Assembly: GCA_028280455.1 (NCBI GenBank)
Contig: JANQLT010000030.1
Coordinates: 62,001 to 126,000 of the forward strand
Direction: 5' to 3'
Length of the DNA stretch: 64,000 nt
Source: Kiloniellales bacterium
Lineage (GTDB): Bacteria; Pseudomonadota; Alphaproteobacteria; Kiloniellales; JAKSDN01
Part shown: positions 51,139 to 59,770 of the stretch, piece after piece
Position numbering within the stretch: the stretch's first letter is position 1
How the letters are laid out: each line of letters opens with the position of its first letter
Translations under genes and position numbers: made by a program
The notes under the pieces: generated by a model
What the model was told of the DNA's origin: nothing
The model's input: only the letters and a program-made list of their open reading frames with translations
Databases searched by the model: none

Positions 51139-52608
51139 CTAGCGCTCAATCGAGATCAGTGGCTGCGCCGTCGGCACGGCAGAGCGGCTCTGATAGAGGC
51201 CCCAAACCTGATTGAGGAAGTTCAACGTCAAGAGGGTCCTGGAACAGTCGTCCGCGTGCGGTATCCAGTGCTCCTCGCCGCCGTGCGAAACCGAAACGAC
51301 CGTCTTCGTCAGCGGCGCGCCCTTGCCGACCTCGAGGATGGGAATGCGCACGTCGACCTTGACGTCGTCAGGCGCCTCCTGGTCGGCCGCATTCCCTGAA
51401 AACGCGCCTGGGCATTCGCTCCTGCTACGACTAGCAGAGACCCGAACATCGCCCTCGTTGTCGTCCCTCAGCAGCTCTCCGGCGTAGTAGAGCATGCCTT
51501 GAAGCGACCTGACATGAGCACGGAACTGGAGCTTTTGGCCTGAATCGAACTTCTCCCTCAGGTCGCGTGACAGATCCTCCCTCTGCACCACGATTTCCTC
51601 CATTCCCGATCTTCTTGTGGGTAGCTCGTCCTCACGCGGCAGTGAATCGCCATAGGCGATGTCATCCTCGCCGCCATTCCTCTCTTCACTTTCTTCAGTC
51701 GGTTCGTCTGCTGTCTTTCGCTTCCCGTCGGGCGTCTTGCATTTGTCGACAACGATCCTCTCTTCCCGACAGGGACCAATGCAGAATTTCAACGTGGTGC
51801 TGGTTTCGCAGAGCTGGTAGCCGCCTTCCTTCTCAATGAACGTGAAACCCTTCTCCCGGACTTGCAGCAGAACATCGGCGTTCTTGCCAACCCATTGATC
51901 GAGCACGGGTCCAACTGGGCTCCGATTGACCTGTGCAACGAGCTTCAGTCTTTCCCGACCATCACCAAGTCTTTCGACAAGGAAGTCGACGATGCCGCGA
52001 AAGCACTCACTATCGCGTTTGCCGCCAGGGTTGTTCCTGATCACAGCACGGTCGAAGCCTCCACACTCTTCGATGCCGAGACCGGAGAAGCTGAACATGG
52101 AGACTCCTTCCTCGTCCACGACCGGACTTCCATCCTCTGCAAGGAGTCGCACTTCCGCGCTTTCCACCAGAAGGTAGAGCAGGACCTCCATCGGCCAGCC
52201 TTGGTTCTTGAAGTAGCGAATGATGCTGAGATCGAGCGGCGTCAAGATCGCGTTGATGAACTGCGGGGAGTTCTCCAGCACGGTGACACCGAAGGTCGGC
52301 TGGCTTTCTTGAGAGACGTTGAACTCGGGATTGAAGATGTAGTTCCGAGCCGCGTCGCCGCCGATGGGGATCTCCACCCCCAAGCCGGCGCTGGAGGCCA
52401 AGGTGAGGTTGCCTGTGAAAGACGAGAGCGCCGTGAAGTGCATCGGCTGGCGATCGCGCGCTCGCAAGATATTCAGCAGAAGCTGTGAATCCCGGCTCTG
52501 AGCGACGCTCTTGTTGTAGTCGATCGCATGCTCCGCGATGGTTTGGCTAAAGGAACAGGCGCCAAGCGCTAGCGAGAGCGCGAGCACTATTTGATTTGCT
52601 GCTTTCAT
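51139..52608 (-). CDS. Hypothetical lipoprotein
   Basis: 489 residues. The N-terminus is a lipoprotein signal, ALSLALGAC, with lipidation Cys18. It then has AIDYNKSVAQSRDSQLLLNILRARDRQPMHFTALSSFTGNL, a segment that looks conserved and helical, then FNVSQESQPTFGVTVLENSPQF. A charged low-complexity insert (KRKTADEPTEESEERNGGEDD) occurs in the middle. Five Cys in the central part may form disulfides. Function not recognised; likely outer-membrane or periplasmic. GC is lower than in core genes. It separates puuD from the rest of the purine cluster. Confidence 0.7.
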   Translation of the reverse strand: MKAANQIVLALSLALGACSFSQTIAEHAIDYNKSVAQSRDSQLLLNILRARDRQPMHFTALSSFTGNLTLASSAGLGVEIPIGGDAARNYIFNPEFNVSQESQPTFGVTVLENSPQFINAILTPLDLSIIRYFKNQGWPMEVLLYLLVESAEVRLLAEDGSPVVDEEGVSMFSFSGLGIEECGGFDRAVIRNNPGGKRDSECFRGIVDFLVERLGDGRERLKLVAQVNRSPVGPVLDQWVGKNADVLLQVREKGFTFIEKEGGYQLCETSTTLKFCIGPCREERIVVDKCKTPDGKRKTADEPTEESEERNGGEDDIAYGDSLPREDELPTRRSGMEEIVVQREDLSRDLREKFDSGQKLQFRAHVRSLQGMLYYAGELLRDDNEGDVRVSASRSRSECPGAFSGNAADQEAPDDVKVDVRIPILEVGKGAPLTKTVVSVSHGGEEHWIPHADDCSRTLLTLNFLNQVWGLYQSRSAVPTAQPLISIER

Positions 52609-52882
52609 GATGTCCCTCCCCGGATCGAATATCAGGGGAAGGCTATCATCGGATATCTATCTCACGTAGTTCATTTACGCAATTACATTAACCATAAGTA
52701 TTAATATTTGGCCGCCACCGGGAAAGGCCCAAGGCGCCCGACAGGCACTCCTGCCGTGACCAAACAGCCTCGCGCACGGCTTGAGATACCCGATGCGGTG
52801 GGGGCCTAGCGCTCAGATCTCCACACGATGCGGCCGTCGGTGGTGCCGGCCTTCCTGCGCTCGAAGATGCCGGTGCAGCGCC

Positions 52883-54283
52883 TCAGCGCGCTGCGCTCAG
52901 GTTCATCTCCTGCCACATCCAGCGAAAGTCGACGGGCTTCTGCCCCAGGCTCGCGGCTCTCCGAGACTCGGAGTTCTCGACCAGCTTCAGCCAACCGATC
53001 ACGCCGGCCCGGCCATCCTCGGTCATCGCCGCCTCCCTGGGCGTCTTGCCGTCGAGGTAGGGCAAGGGCTCGTCGAGCACGCGCCGATAGTGCTCCTCGA
53101 CCACCTCGGCGAGCACCGCCTCGGCGTCCTCGAAGGGCAATTCCGGCATCGTCCCCGCGACCTCTTCCTCCTCGTGGCCCTCGCCCGGCATCTCCAATTC
53201 CTCATGGGAGATCGAGGCCTCGCCCAGCATGCCGTCGAGATGAGCCAGAAGCAGAGCGCGGCCCTGCTCCTCCCGCTCGACTGAGTTGCTGGTCAGATGG
53301 AGCGCCGCCTCCTTGATCTCGACATGGCCCAAGAGGGTCTCGCCGAACTCGGTTCTGGTATCGAAGGCCACTGTGTCCGGCTGGTCCGCCGAAGCCGCCG
53401 GCGCCGTCTCCGAAAGCCAGCCCCAGGTCATCGCCTCGGGAGCCTCCCGCTGGAGCCCCGGGGTCGCCTCCAGAGCGGCAACCACCGCCTCCTGGTCGAC
53501 GAGCAGTGGAAAGCACGACTTCGAGAGCACGATGTCGTGGCCGTCGCCATTGCAGACCTGCGGCGGTGTCAACAGGCGTGCGAAGGCGTCCATCAGCCAA
53601 GCCCCCGTGAAACGGCCGACACTGAACCGGAGCACGGCATCGCGTAGCTTCCGCTCGTCAACGGGCTCGTCCTTTCCCGCAGCGGCGTTCAGCTCCGGCA
53701 CCTCTTTAGCCAAGAGGTCGACCGCATCCTTGAAACTGGAGACCAAGGCGTCTGCGATCTCATGGCGAAACAGGAGGAGCGAGCCCGTGAAGTGGGTCTT
53801 GCCATTGACGATCACGATGCGGGCCGCGAAGCGGTCCCAGATCGCCGCGGTCTCGGAGCCGAGCTTCTCGGCAACCGTGATCGGCTCACCGCCCCTGATG
53901 AGATCCCGAACCGTCAGGCTTCGCCCCGGCTCGAGATCCACCACTTCGTAGAGGGACATGACAGAGTCCCGAAGACTCTCCAGATAGCGTTTTCCGGGAA
54001 CCGATTCGCGCCAACCTCGGCGCGCCAGGTAGTCGTCGATGACGTTCTCCGACTCTTCACCGAAGCGCGCCGTGAAAAAGTCCTCCAGCACGCAGGCTAA
54101 AAGGCTCTCGGCAGCGGGTCCGAACATCGCCATCAGTGTCTCGGCATCTATGTCGAGCTCGAACTCCTTGCGGACCGGCTCGAGATGCTCCGCGAGGATC
54201 TCCGCGCCGACAGGTCCCCATTTCGCATTGCTGGACCATTTCAGGAGGTTGTTTCTCGCCTTCTCGGCCCCGGGAATGCGCAT
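52883..54283 (-). CDS. Hypothetical protein
   Basis: 466 residues, no signal or membrane span. The N-terminal part is helical (EHLEPVRKEFELDIDAETLMAMFGPAAESLLACVLEDFF), the centre has GKTHFTGSLLLFRHEIADALVSSF and VCNGDGHDIVLSKSCFP, and the tail is acidic (EMPGEGHEEEEVAGTMPELPFEDAEAVL). The C-terminus holds PYLDGKTPREAAMTEDGRAGVIGWLKLVEN, a motif also seen at the ends of proteins near pRiA4b ORF-3/SEC-C families, of unknown role. Lies on the same strand as the preceding lipoprotein, 274 bp away, in the block that interrupts the purine genes. Confidence 0.65.
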   Translation of the reverse strand: MRIPGAEKARNNLLKWSSNAKWGPVGAEILAEHLEPVRKEFELDIDAETLMAMFGPAAESLLACVLEDFFTARFGEESENVIDDYLARRGWRESVPGKRYLESLRDSVMSLYEVVDLEPGRSLTVRDLIRGGEPITVAEKLGSETAAIWDRFAARIVIVNGKTHFTGSLLLFRHEIADALVSSFKDAVDLLAKEVPELNAAAGKDEPVDERKLRDAVLRFSVGRFTGAWLMDAFARLLTPPQVCNGDGHDIVLSKSCFPLLVDQEAVVAALEATPGLQREAPEAMTWGWLSETAPAASADQPDTVAFDTRTEFGETLLGHVEIKEAALHLTSNSVEREEQGRALLLAHLDGMLGEASISHEELEMPGEGHEEEEVAGTMPELPFEDAEAVLAEVVEEHYRRVLDEPLPYLDGKTPREAAMTEDGRAGVIGWLKLVENSESRRAASLGQKPVDFRWMWQEMNLSAAR

Positions 54284-54471
54284 CGTACCAAGCCTCCATC
54301 ACACGAAAAGGCGATCATCAACGAGCGAGCCCGCCCGGTGGCGAGTCACGCCGAGCCCCTCCGCGACACTACAGTGCCGACCGGAGTCGTGTGGCCGAAG
54401 ACCGCGCCCCGAAGGCCGAGTTATCCCCAGCTCGCTCGGGGCACGGCGGGAAAGCGCGACAGCGCCAGGCG

Positions 54472-55557
54472 CTACTTCGGCACCTTGCCTTCGACGCCCA
54501 TGACGTACCAGTCCATCCGCAGCAGATCCTCGTCGCTGACCGTCTCGCCTTCGGCCACGACGACCTTGCCGGACTGGTCCTTGATCGGGCCCTGGAAGGG
54601 ATGCAGCGTGCCGTTGCTGATCGCCTCGGTCACCTCGGCGGCGAGCTTGGCGACATCGTCGGGCATGTTGGTGAAGGGCGCCATGGCGACCATGCCGCTA
54701 TCCATGCCACCCCAGGTGTCGCCGGACTCCCAGTTGCCGTCCATCACCGCCTTGGCCCGCGCCACGTAGTAGCCGTTCCAGTCGTCGATCACGGCCGTCA
54801 ACTGGGCCTTGGGCGCGAACTGGATCATGTCGGAGGCCTGGCCGAAACCCATGACGCCGCGGTTCTCGGCGACCTGCAGCGGCGCCGGCGAGTCCGTGTG
54901 CTGGGCGATCATGTCGGCACCCTGGTCGATCAGCGCCTTGGCCGCGTCGCCCTCCTTGCCCGGGTCGTACCAGGAGTTGACCCAGACCACCTTGATCTTG
55001 ACGTCGGGGTTGACCGAGTGGGCGCCGAGCATGAAGGCGTTGATGCCGCGCACCACCTCGGGAATCGGGAAGGAGCCGACGTAGCCGACGATGTTCGACT
55101 CGGTCAGCTTGCCGGCGATCACGCCCGAGACGTAGCGGCCCTCGTAGAAGCGCGCCATGTAGGTCGAGAGGTTGTTGCTGCGCTTGTAGCCGGTGGCGTG
55201 CTCGAACATCACCTTGGGGTTGCGCTTGGCGACCTTGGCGGTGGCGTTCATGAAGCCGAAGGAGGTGGTGAAGATCAGGTCGTGGCCGCTGGCCGCGAGC
55301 TGCTGGATCACGCGCTCGGCGTCGGCGCCCTCCTTGACGCTCTCGACGAAGGTCGTCTCGACCTTGTCGCCCAGGGCCTCCTCGATGGCCAGGCGGCCGA
55401 TGTCGTGGCGGTAGGTCCAGCCGTGGTCGCCGATCGGGCCGACGTAGACGAAGCCGACCTTGATGTCGTCGTCGGCCATGGCGCCTGCGGCGGCCAGGAC
55501 CAGCCCGCCCGCCAGCGCCAAGCCGGCCGCGCGCTTCAAGCTGTCTCTCAGGTTCAT
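54472..55557 (-). CDS. BMP-family ABC substrate-binding protein (purine/nucleoside type)
   Basis: 361 residues, ATG after GGGAG. Sec signal peptide (LALAGGLVLAAAGAMA, cleavage near residue 28). BMP/PnrA fold: IKVGFVYVGPIGDHGWTYRHDIGR, DLIFTTSFGFMNATAKVAK, VMFEHATGYKRSNNLSTYM, and VMGFGQASDMIQFAPKAQLTAVIDDWNGYYV. Proteins of this kind bind nucleosides or purine bases and work with YufOPQ-like ABC subunits. Last gene of the purine importer operon, 84 bp after a permease gene. Confidence 0.92.
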   Translation of the reverse strand: MNLRDSLKRAAGLALAGGLVLAAAGAMADDDIKVGFVYVGPIGDHGWTYRHDIGRLAIEEALGDKVETTFVESVKEGADAERVIQQLAASGHDLIFTTSFGFMNATAKVAKRNPKVMFEHATGYKRSNNLSTYMARFYEGRYVSGVIAGKLTESNIVGYVGSFPIPEVVRGINAFMLGAHSVNPDVKIKVVWVNSWYDPGKEGDAAKALIDQGADMIAQHTDSPAPLQVAENRGVMGFGQASDMIQFAPKAQLTAVIDDWNGYYVARAKAVMDGNWESGDTWGGMDSGMVAMAPFTNMPDDVAKLAAEVTEAISNGTLHPFQGPIKDQSGKVVVAEGETVSDEDLLRMDWYVMGVEGKVPK

Positions 55558-55641
55558 GTCGGGACTCCCTGCTTTCCCTTGCTGTTGCCTCTATCGCTCT
55601 CCGGGCGACTTCCGATCCCTTTGCCGCACCATTCTCCGGGC

Positions 55642-56571
55642 TCAACGCGCCGGCCGGAAGACCTTGCCGAGGCAGGCCGGGGCGTTCAGCCGGATCTTGG
55701 TGCTGTCCCGCGATATCAGCACCAAAACCAGGATGGTCGCAAGGTAGGGCAGCATCGACATGAACTGGGAGGGGATCTCGACCCCGGCCCCCTGGGCATG
55801 GAGCTGCAGGATGGTGATGGCGCCGAACATGTAGGCCCCGAGCAGCAGGCGGCCCGGGCGCCAGGTGGCGAAGACCACCAGCGCCAGGGCGATCCAGCCG
55901 CGCCCAGCGGTCATGTTCTCGGCCCACATGGGCGTGTAGGAGAGCGACAGGTAGGCGCCGCCGAGCCCCGCCATGGCGCCGCCGAAGAGCGTCGCGCCGT
56001 AGCGGATGGCGATCACGCGGTAGCCCAGGGCATGGGCCGAGTCGTGGGACTCGCCGACCGCCTTGAGCACCAGGCCGGGCCGGGTGCGGGCCAGGAACCA
56101 GGCGACCGCCGCCAGGATCGCGAAGGAGAGATAGACCAGCAGGTCCTGGCCGAAGAGGATCGGCCCGAGGACCGGGATCGCGCTGAGCCCCGGGATCGAG
56201 AGCTGCGGCAGGGGATCGAGGGCGATGCCGACGAAGCTGGCGCCGACCAGGGCGCTGAGCCCGACGCCGAAGATGGTCAGCGCCAGGCCCGAGGCCACCT
56301 GGTTGGCCATCATCGAGATCGTCAGGACGGCGAAGACCAGGGCCATGGCCGCGCCGGCCAGCAGCGCCGCCAGGATGCCCAGCAGGCCGCTGCCCGTCGC
56401 GCTGGCCACCGCGAAGGCGGCGATGGCGCCGACCAGCATCATGCCCTCGACGCCGAGGTTGAGCACGCCGGCGCGCTCGGTGACCAGCTCGCCGGTGGCC
56501 GCCAGGAGCAGCGGCGTCGAGGCGGTGATGACGGTCAGGACCACCGGGATCAGCCAATCGAGCCCGCTCAT
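55642..56571 (-). CDS. BMP-type ABC transporter permease (YufQ-like)
   Basis: 309 residues, eight to nine membrane segments. Family marks: ERAGVLNLGVEGMMLVGAIAAF, FVGIALDPLPQLSIPGLSAIPVLGPILFGQDLLVYL, ALGYRVIAIRYGATLFGGAMAGLGGAYLSLSYTPMWAENMTAGRGWIALALVVFATWRP. These are typical of the second permease of nucleoside/purine importers. Starts inside the stop of the other permease (ATGA), so translationally coupled. Confidence 0.92.
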   Translation of the reverse strand: MSGLDWLIPVVLTVITASTPLLLAATGELVTERAGVLNLGVEGMMLVGAIAAFAVASATGSGLLGILAALLAGAAMALVFAVLTISMMANQVASGLALTIFGVGLSALVGASFVGIALDPLPQLSIPGLSAIPVLGPILFGQDLLVYLSFAILAAVAWFLARTRPGLVLKAVGESHDSAHALGYRVIAIRYGATLFGGAMAGLGGAYLSLSYTPMWAENMTAGRGWIALALVVFATWRPGRLLLGAYMFGAITILQLHAQGAGVEIPSQFMSMLPYLATILVLVLISRDSTKIRLNAPACLGKVFRPAR

Positions 56572-57686
56572 TGCGCCGCCGCCTCCCCGGCGGCCGGCTT
56601 GACCGAGGCGACCGGCCCAGCGGCCGGCTGTCGGACGAAGCGGATCCGATAGGTCGAGAGCATGTCGCAGGCCAGCAGGAAGAACAGCAGCACGCCCTGG
56701 AACAGGCCGGTGACGGCGGCCGGCAGGCCGATCTCGATCTGCGCCGCCTCGCCGCCGATGTAGGTCAGCGCCATGACCAGGCCGGCGAAGAGCACGCCGA
56801 CGGGATGCAGCCGGCCGAGGAAGGCGACGATGATCGCGGTGAAGCCGTAGCCCGGCGAGATGCTCGGCGTGAGCTGGCCGATCGGCCCGGCGACCTCGGA
56901 GAGCCCGGCCAGCCCGGCCAGGCCGCCGCTGAACAGCAGGCAGAACCAGATCAGCCGCTTCTGCCGGAAGCCGACATAGCGCGCCGCCGCCGGCGCCAGG
57001 CCGACGACCCGGAGCTGGAAGCCGATCAGCGCCTTGGTCAGCAGCACCCAGGCCGCCACGACGACGAGGAGCGCGATGACGGCGCCGAGGTGCAGGCGGC
57101 TGGCCTCGAGCAGCAGCGGCAGGGTGCCGGCCTCCGAGAACATCCGGGATTCCGGGAAGTTGTAGCCATCCGGATCGCGCCAGGGCCCGTGCACCAGGTA
57201 GCTCAGCAGCAGCACCGCGACGTAGGTCAGCATCAGGCTGGTGAGGATCTCGTTGGCGTTGAAGCGGGTCTTCAGCCAGGCCGGGATCGCCGCCCAGGCC
57301 ATGCCGCCGAGCACGCCGGCGAGGATCATGGCCGGCAGCAGCAGGGCACTGTCGCTGTCGTAGAAGGCGATGCCGAGGCCGCCGCCGAAGATCGCGCCGA
57401 GCGTAAGCTGGCCTTCGGCGCCGATGTTCCAGACGTTGGCCCGGAAGCCGAAGGAGAGGCCGATGCCGATCAGGATCAGCGGCGTCGCCTTCACGCCCAG
57501 CTCGGTCAGGCCGTAGAGGCTGGTCAGCGGCAACACGAAGAAGGTGTAGAGCGACAGGAAGGGATCCTTGCCGAGGAGCGCGAAGATGACGATGCCGCTG
57601 AGCAGGGTCAGCAGAATGGCGATCACCGGCGACAGCGTCACCATGAGCTGGGAGTGCTGGGCGCGCCGCTCGAGTCTCAGCGCCAT
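56568..57686 (-). CDS. BMP-type ABC transporter permease (YufP-like)
   Basis: 372 residues, about nine membrane segments. Marks: LGVKATPLILIGIGLSFGFRANVWNIGAEGQLTLGAIFGG, IPAWLKTRFNANEILTSLMLTYVAVLLLSYLVHGPW, and VVGLAPAAARYVGFRQKRLIW. These match the first permease of nucleoside importers. It starts 3 bp after the ATPase stop. The C-terminal 20 residues are an Ala/Pro tail with no conservation expected. Confidence 0.92.
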   Translation of the reverse strand: MALRLERRAQHSQLMVTLSPVIAILLTLLSGIVIFALLGKDPFLSLYTFFVLPLTSLYGLTELGVKATPLILIGIGLSFGFRANVWNIGAEGQLTLGAIFGGGLGIAFYDSDSALLLPAMILAGVLGGMAWAAIPAWLKTRFNANEILTSLMLTYVAVLLLSYLVHGPWRDPDGYNFPESRMFSEAGTLPLLLEASRLHLGAVIALLVVVAAWVLLTKALIGFQLRVVGLAPAAARYVGFRQKRLIWFCLLFSGGLAGLAGLSEVAGPIGQLTPSISPGYGFTAIIVAFLGRLHPVGVLFAGLVMALTYIGGEAAQIEIGLPAAVTGLFQGVLLFFLLACDMLSTYRIRFVRQPAAGPVASVKPAAGEAAAQ

Positions 57687-57689
57687 CGC

Positions 57690-59261
57690 CTAGCTCCCCC
57701 GCTCCACGCGGCCCTCCGGGGCTTGCGCCGCCAGGTCGTGCAGGCCGCCCATCAGCAGGCCGATCTCCTCGACCGTGATCTCGGCCACCGGGCGCGCCTC
57801 GGAGAGCTTGCCCTCGGAGATCACCGCCACGCGGTCGCAGATCTCCAGGATCTCGTCCAGGTCCTGGGAGATCACCAGGACCGCCGTGCCGTTCGCCGCC
57901 AGGTCGAGCAGGGCCTGGCGGATCGCCGAGGCGGCGCCCGGATCGACGCCCCAGGTCGGCTGGGCGATGACCAGCAGGCCCGGCTCCTGCAGCATCTCGC
58001 GGCCGACGATGAACTTCTGCATGTTGCCGCCCGAGAGGCTGCCGGCATCGGCCTGGGCGCCGGTGGTGCGCACGTCGTAGTCCGCGATGATCCGGCCGGC
58101 GAAGCGGCGGGTCGGCGCCTCGCTCATCAGCCCGTGCTTGAGCAGGCCGAGGCGCCGGAAGGCGGTCAGGAAGGCGTTCTCGGCCAGCGACATGGCCGGG
58201 ATCGCGGCATGGCCGTTGCGCTCCTCGGGCACGAAGACCGCACCCAAGGCGCGCCGTGCGGGCGGTCCCAGGGAGCCGACCGGCCGGCCGTCGATGACGA
58301 TGGCGTCGGGCCTAACCGGCAGCAGGCGCTCGCCGGTCAGCGCCGCCATCAGCTCGTTCTGGCCGTTGCCGGCGATGCCGGCGATCCCGAGGATCTCGCC
58401 GCCCGAGACCGACAGGCTCAGGTCCCGCAGGTCGACGCCGAAGGCGCTCTCGGCGACCAGGCTGAGGCCCGCGACCGAGAGCCGCTCGGCGCGCTCGCCC
58501 GAAGCCTTGGGCCGGCTCGGCGGCTGCACCTTGGCGCCGATCATCAGCTCGGCCATGGAGCGCGCCGTCTCGACCTTGGGGTCGCACTCGGCGACGGTCC
58601 GGCCCGCGCGCAGGATCGTCGCCCGGTCGCAGAGCGCCTTCACCTCGTCGAGCTTGTGGGAGATGTAGAGGATCGCGCAGCCCTCGCGCGCGAGCTGGCG
58701 CAGGGTCTCGAACAGCCGCTCGACCTCCTGCGGCGTCAGCACCGAGGTCGGCTCGTCCAGGATCAGCAGCTTCGGGTTCTGCAGCAGGCAGCGGACGATC
58801 TCGATGCGCTGCCGCTCGCCGACCGAGAGGGCGTAGACGTGGCTGTCGAGGTCGAGCGGCAGGCCGTAGGTCTTGGACAGCGTGGTGATGCGCGCGCGCA
58901 GCGCCCGGTTGTCGCGCTCGCCGTCCATCGCCAGGGCGATGTTCTCGAAAACCGTCATGGCCTCGAACAGCGAGAAGTGCTGGAAGACCATGCCGATGCC
59001 CAGGCGCCGGGCGGCGGCCGGCCCCGAGACCCGGACCGGCCGGCCCTGCCAGAGGATCTCGCCGGCGTCGGCCTGCAGCACGCCGTAGATGATCTTGACC
59101 AACGTGCTCTTGCCGGCGCCGTTCTCGCCGAGCAGGGCGTGGATCTCGTGCGGCATGATCGAGAAGCCGATCCGGTCGTTCGCCAGGATGCCCGGAAAGG
59201 CCTTGGTGATGCCGCGCAGCTCCAGCAGCGCCGTTTCGCTCGCCGTCTCGTTTGTTGTCAA
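57690..59261 (-). CDS. BMP-type ABC importer ATPase with two ABC domains
   Basis: 523 residues with two ABC domains. The first is active: Walker A GENGAGKSTL (about 50-59), signature LSVGERQRIEI, Walker B LLILDEPTSVL, H-loop ISHKLDEV. The second has the family's degenerate Walker A GIAGNGQNEL, signature LSGGNMQKFIVGREM and a late H-loop ISQDLDEI. This is the YufO/RbsA-like layout of nucleoside importers. It drives uptake of nucleosides or purine bases for the downstream enzymes of the same operon. The gene precedes the permeases. Confidence 0.93.
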   Translation of the reverse strand: MTTNETASETALLELRGITKAFPGILANDRIGFSIMPHEIHALLGENGAGKSTLVKIIYGVLQADAGEILWQGRPVRVSGPAAARRLGIGMVFQHFSLFEAMTVFENIALAMDGERDNRALRARITTLSKTYGLPLDLDSHVYALSVGERQRIEIVRCLLQNPKLLILDEPTSVLTPQEVERLFETLRQLAREGCAILYISHKLDEVKALCDRATILRAGRTVAECDPKVETARSMAELMIGAKVQPPSRPKASGERAERLSVAGLSLVAESAFGVDLRDLSLSVSGGEILGIAGIAGNGQNELMAALTGERLLPVRPDAIVIDGRPVGSLGPPARRALGAVFVPEERNGHAAIPAMSLAENAFLTAFRRLGLLKHGLMSEAPTRRFAGRIIADYDVRTTGAQADAGSLSGGNMQKFIVGREMLQEPGLLVIAQPTWGVDPGAASAIRQALLDLAANGTAVLVISQDLDEILEICDRVAVISEGKLSEARPVAEITVEEIGLLMGGLHDLAAQAPEGRVERGS

Positions 59262-59292
59262 ACGCTCACCCCCAAAACCGGTCCCCTTCCCC

Positions 59293-59766
59293 TCAATAGG
59301 GAACCTTGTCGGCCATCGCCTCCCATTCCCGGAAGATCTCGTCGGCCTCGCTCAAGACCAAGCGCGTCATCGGCAGCCTGCGGCCTTCGATCGGCTTGGC
59401 GATCTCAGTGTAGAGCAAGGCGTCGTCGAAGCCGATCCGCGCCGCATCCTCCCTGGCATTGGCATAGTAGACCGCCTCCAGCCGGGCCCAGTAGATCGCC
59501 GAGAGGCACATGGGACAGGGCTCGCAGGAGGCATAGATCACGCAGCCCGAGAGGTCGAAGGTGCCGAGCGCCGCACAGGCCGCGCGGATCGCCACGACCT
59601 CGGCATGGGCCGTCGGGTCGTTGGCCGTGGTCACCCGGTTGTGGCCCTCGGCGACGATCTCGCCGTCCCTCGCGATCACCGCGCCGAAGGGCCCGCCCTG
59701 GCGATTGCGCATCTCGATGCCGGAGATCTCCACGGCGCGGCGCAGCAGGGTCTCGTGGTCGGCCAT
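59293..59766 (-). CDS. guaD: Guanine deaminase (CDA-fold)
   Basis: 157 residues. Cytidine-deaminase-fold motifs: GGPFGAVIARDGEIVAEGHNRV, zinc and proton-shuttle motif HAEVVAI, and SCEPCPMCLSAIYWARLEAVYYAN with the two Cys ligands. The ending IFREWEAMADKVPY is that of GuaD-type guanine deaminases, which give xanthine from guanine. It sits 4 bp after xdhB, so its product feeds the xanthine dehydrogenase directly. A nucleoside deaminase of the TadA superfamily remains a lesser alternative. Confidence 0.92.
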   Translation of the reverse strand: MADHETLLRRAVEISGIEMRNRQGGPFGAVIARDGEIVAEGHNRVTTANDPTAHAEVVAIRAACAALGTFDLSGCVIYASCEPCPMCLSAIYWARLEAVYYANAREDAARIGFDDALLYTEIAKPIEGRRLPMTRLVLSEADEIFREWEAMADKVPY

Positions 59767-59770
59767 GGCC

